Shown: positions 6,740 to 8,046 of the stretch, piece by piece
Layout: each line of letters starts with the position of its first letter
How positions within the stretch are numbered: position 1 is the first letter of the stretch
From: Gammaproteobacteria bacterium
GTDB taxonomy: Bacteria > Pseudomonadota > Gammaproteobacteria > GCA-001735895
Direction of reading: 5' to 3'
Assembly: GCA_021767985.1 (NCBI GenBank)
Contig: JAASSH010000079.1
Span: 1 to 8,046, forward strand
Length of the DNA stretch: 8,046 bases
Notes under the pieces: model-generated
What the model was told of the DNA's origin: nothing
What the model saw: the letters and a program-made list of their open reading frames with translations, nothing else
The model's database searches: none
Translations under genes and position numbers: made by a program

Positions 6740-8046
6740 ATGTTCGAGTTCCTGTTCAAATTCCCGGCGGATTTTTTCTCAGACGGCAGACTGATCCTGG
6801 CGCTGCCCGTCTGGCAACTGGCACTGGTGCCACTGGCCGTGCTCGCGCTGACGCTACTGCTGCTCGGATACGCGCGCATCGGCAGGCGGGTTCGAGGCCG
6901 GCACCTGCTGGTAACCGCGGTGTTGCGCAGCCTCGCGATTTCACTGGTATTGCTCAGCCTGTCGCGACCGCTGCTGGAAGTCACCGCGCGCGTGCCGCAA
7001 CCTGGCGTGGTGGGCGTGCTGCTGGATAATTCGATCAGTATGCGACTGGATCACGGGGAAGGACCGCGCGGCGCTTATATCGAGCAGCAGTTCGATGCCG
7101 AGCGCGGGCCGCTGCTGAGCGCCCTGCGTGAAAACTTCGACACCCGGCTGTTCAGGTTTGGCGCCAACACCCAGGCGATAGAAGATATTACCGGCCTCGA
7201 TTTCAGCGACGGCGACAGCGATCTGCAGCAGGCCCTGCAGTTTGTGCAGACGGCGCTGCAGGGGGAACCGCTCGCCGGCCTGGTCGTCGTCAGCGACGGC
7301 GCGGTACAGTCGAGCGAGCAACTCGAGGCCACGTTGCTGGCGTTGAAGGCCGCTGCCACGCCGGTGTTCGGCATCGGGGTCGGCGAGACGCAATACCAGC
7401 GCGATATCGAGATCAGCCGGATCGAGATACCGCGACAAGTATTAAAAGGCAGCCGGGTCAACGCCAGGCTGAGTATCCGTCAGCAGGGTTACGACGGCGA
7501 GACGCTGGATCTGCAGGTCGTGGACGATAGCCGCATACTGCACCGCGAGCGGATCAGGCTCGCGGCTGGTGAGCAAACGCTCGAAATACCGCTTGCCACC
7601 GACGACGCCGGGGCGCGGCAACTGGAATTCAAGCTCGGCGCCCTGCCCGGCGAGCCAATCACGGCCAATAACCGTCGCCAGGCGATCCTGTCGGTCGACC
7701 CGCGTAAAACCAGGATCCTGTATTTCGAGGGTGAGCCCCGTTTCGAGTTCAAGTTTGTGCGGCGCGCGGTTGCCGATGACGAACAGATCGCGCTGGCCGG
7801 CCTGATGCGCACCGCTGATGCCAAGTTTTACCGCGTGGGGATCGAGGACGAGGAGGAGTTACGTAACGGTTTTCCGATAACCCGGGATGAATTGTTTTCC
7901 TACGATGCGCTAATCCTGGGAAGCGTCGAACTCGCACTGTTGAGTCGCGAGCAACAGGACATGATCGTCGAGTTCGTCAGCCGGCGCGGCGGCGGTCTGT
8001 TGATGCTCGGCGGACGGCACGCCTTCACCGAGGGCGGCTATCACGA
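6740..8046 (+). CDS. Membrane-anchored VWA-like / glutamine-amidotransferase-like protein (3' end outside window)
   Basis: The frame is open from ATG 6740 to the window end (435 residues) and has no stop, so the C-terminus is missing. Two hydrophobic helices at about 24-46 and 56-77 anchor the protein in the inner membrane. A VWA-like domain follows (about 88-215): VLLDNSISM gives a complete DxSxS metal-site motif (D96, S98, S100), and LVVVSDGAV supplies D186. The usual Thr position appears as Ser in GDSDLQQAL. A beta-rich stretch (about 220-320) leads to a region typical of the amidotransferase-like proteins of BatA/DUF4159 loci: ILYFEGEPRFEFKFVRRA (326-343), NGFPITRDELFSYDALILGS (376-395) and VSRRGGGLLMLGGRHAFTEGG (413-433). 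The elbow LMLGGRHA lacks the catalytic Cys. The function is unknown; an envelope role is inferred from the anchor and neighbours. No clear ribosome site precedes this ATG, so the start is likely but not certain. Confidence 0.85.
   Translation, partial: MFEFLFKFPADFFSDGRLILALPVWQLALVPLAVLALTLLLLGYARIGRRVRGRHLLVTAVLRSLAISLVLLSLSRPLLEVTARVPQPGVVGVLLDNSISMRLDHGEGPRGAYIEQQFDAERGPLLSALRENFDTRLFRFGANTQAIEDITGLDFSDGDSDLQQALQFVQTALQGEPLAGLVVVSDGAVQSSEQLEATLLALKAAATPVFGIGVGETQYQRDIEISRIEIPRQVLKGSRVNARLSIRQQGYDGETLDLQVVDDSRILHRERIRLAAGEQTLEIPLATDDAGARQLEFKLGALPGEPITANNRRQAILSVDPRKTRILYFEGEPRFEFKFVRRAVADDEQIALAGLMRTADAKFYRVGIEDEEELRNGFPITRDELFSYDALILGSVELALLSREQQDMIVEFVSRRGGGLLMLGGRHAFTEGGYH

Noticed and set aside
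6244..6984. Minus-strand open frame (246 codons) over the DUF4159 gene and the start of the VWA gene
   Set aside because: It overlaps two genes with clear family motifs on the other strand and has no recognisable domain.

Overview
The window looks like an ordinary chromosomal segment of a GC-rich proteobacterium. A marine or soil gammaproteobacterium is my guess, based on gene content and the Gram-negative envelope proteins; no rRNA or other taxonomic marker is present. Coding density is high. I see no tRNA or rRNA gene, insertion sequence, CRISPR array or phage gene.

Layout: (1) At the left edge is the C-terminal part of a rightward TauD/TfdA-like Fe(II)/2-oxoglutarate dioxygenase, which ends at 631. 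(2) Convergent to it and only 9 bp away is a leftward two-gene operon: a periplasmic adaptor (membrane fusion protein, 4972 to 3887) followed 21 bp later by an AcrB-like RND permease of 1074 residues (3865 to 641). No outer-membrane channel gene lies with them. (3) A 371-bp divergent intergenic region (4973-5343) carries candidate promoters for both directions and a pair of overlapping inverted repeats placed like an operator for the efflux operon. (4) From 5344 to the right edge run three tightly spaced rightward genes: a small predicted-secreted protein resembling short intradiol ring-cleavage dioxygenases, a DUF4159 protein with a signal peptide, and a membrane-anchored protein with a von Willebrand A (VWA)-like domain and a glutamine-amidotransferase-like region, which is cut by the window edge.

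The efflux pair should form the inner-membrane and periplasmic parts of a tripartite pump, borrowing a TolC-like channel encoded elsewhere. The right-hand cluster resembles the DUF4159/VWA part of the MoxR-DUF58-BatA type envelope loci, whose function is poorly known. Its unusual feature here is the dioxygenase-like gene at the head of the cluster, with all four candidate iron ligands present. That cluster is the best candidate for something undescribed in this window, but no function can be assigned from sequence alone.
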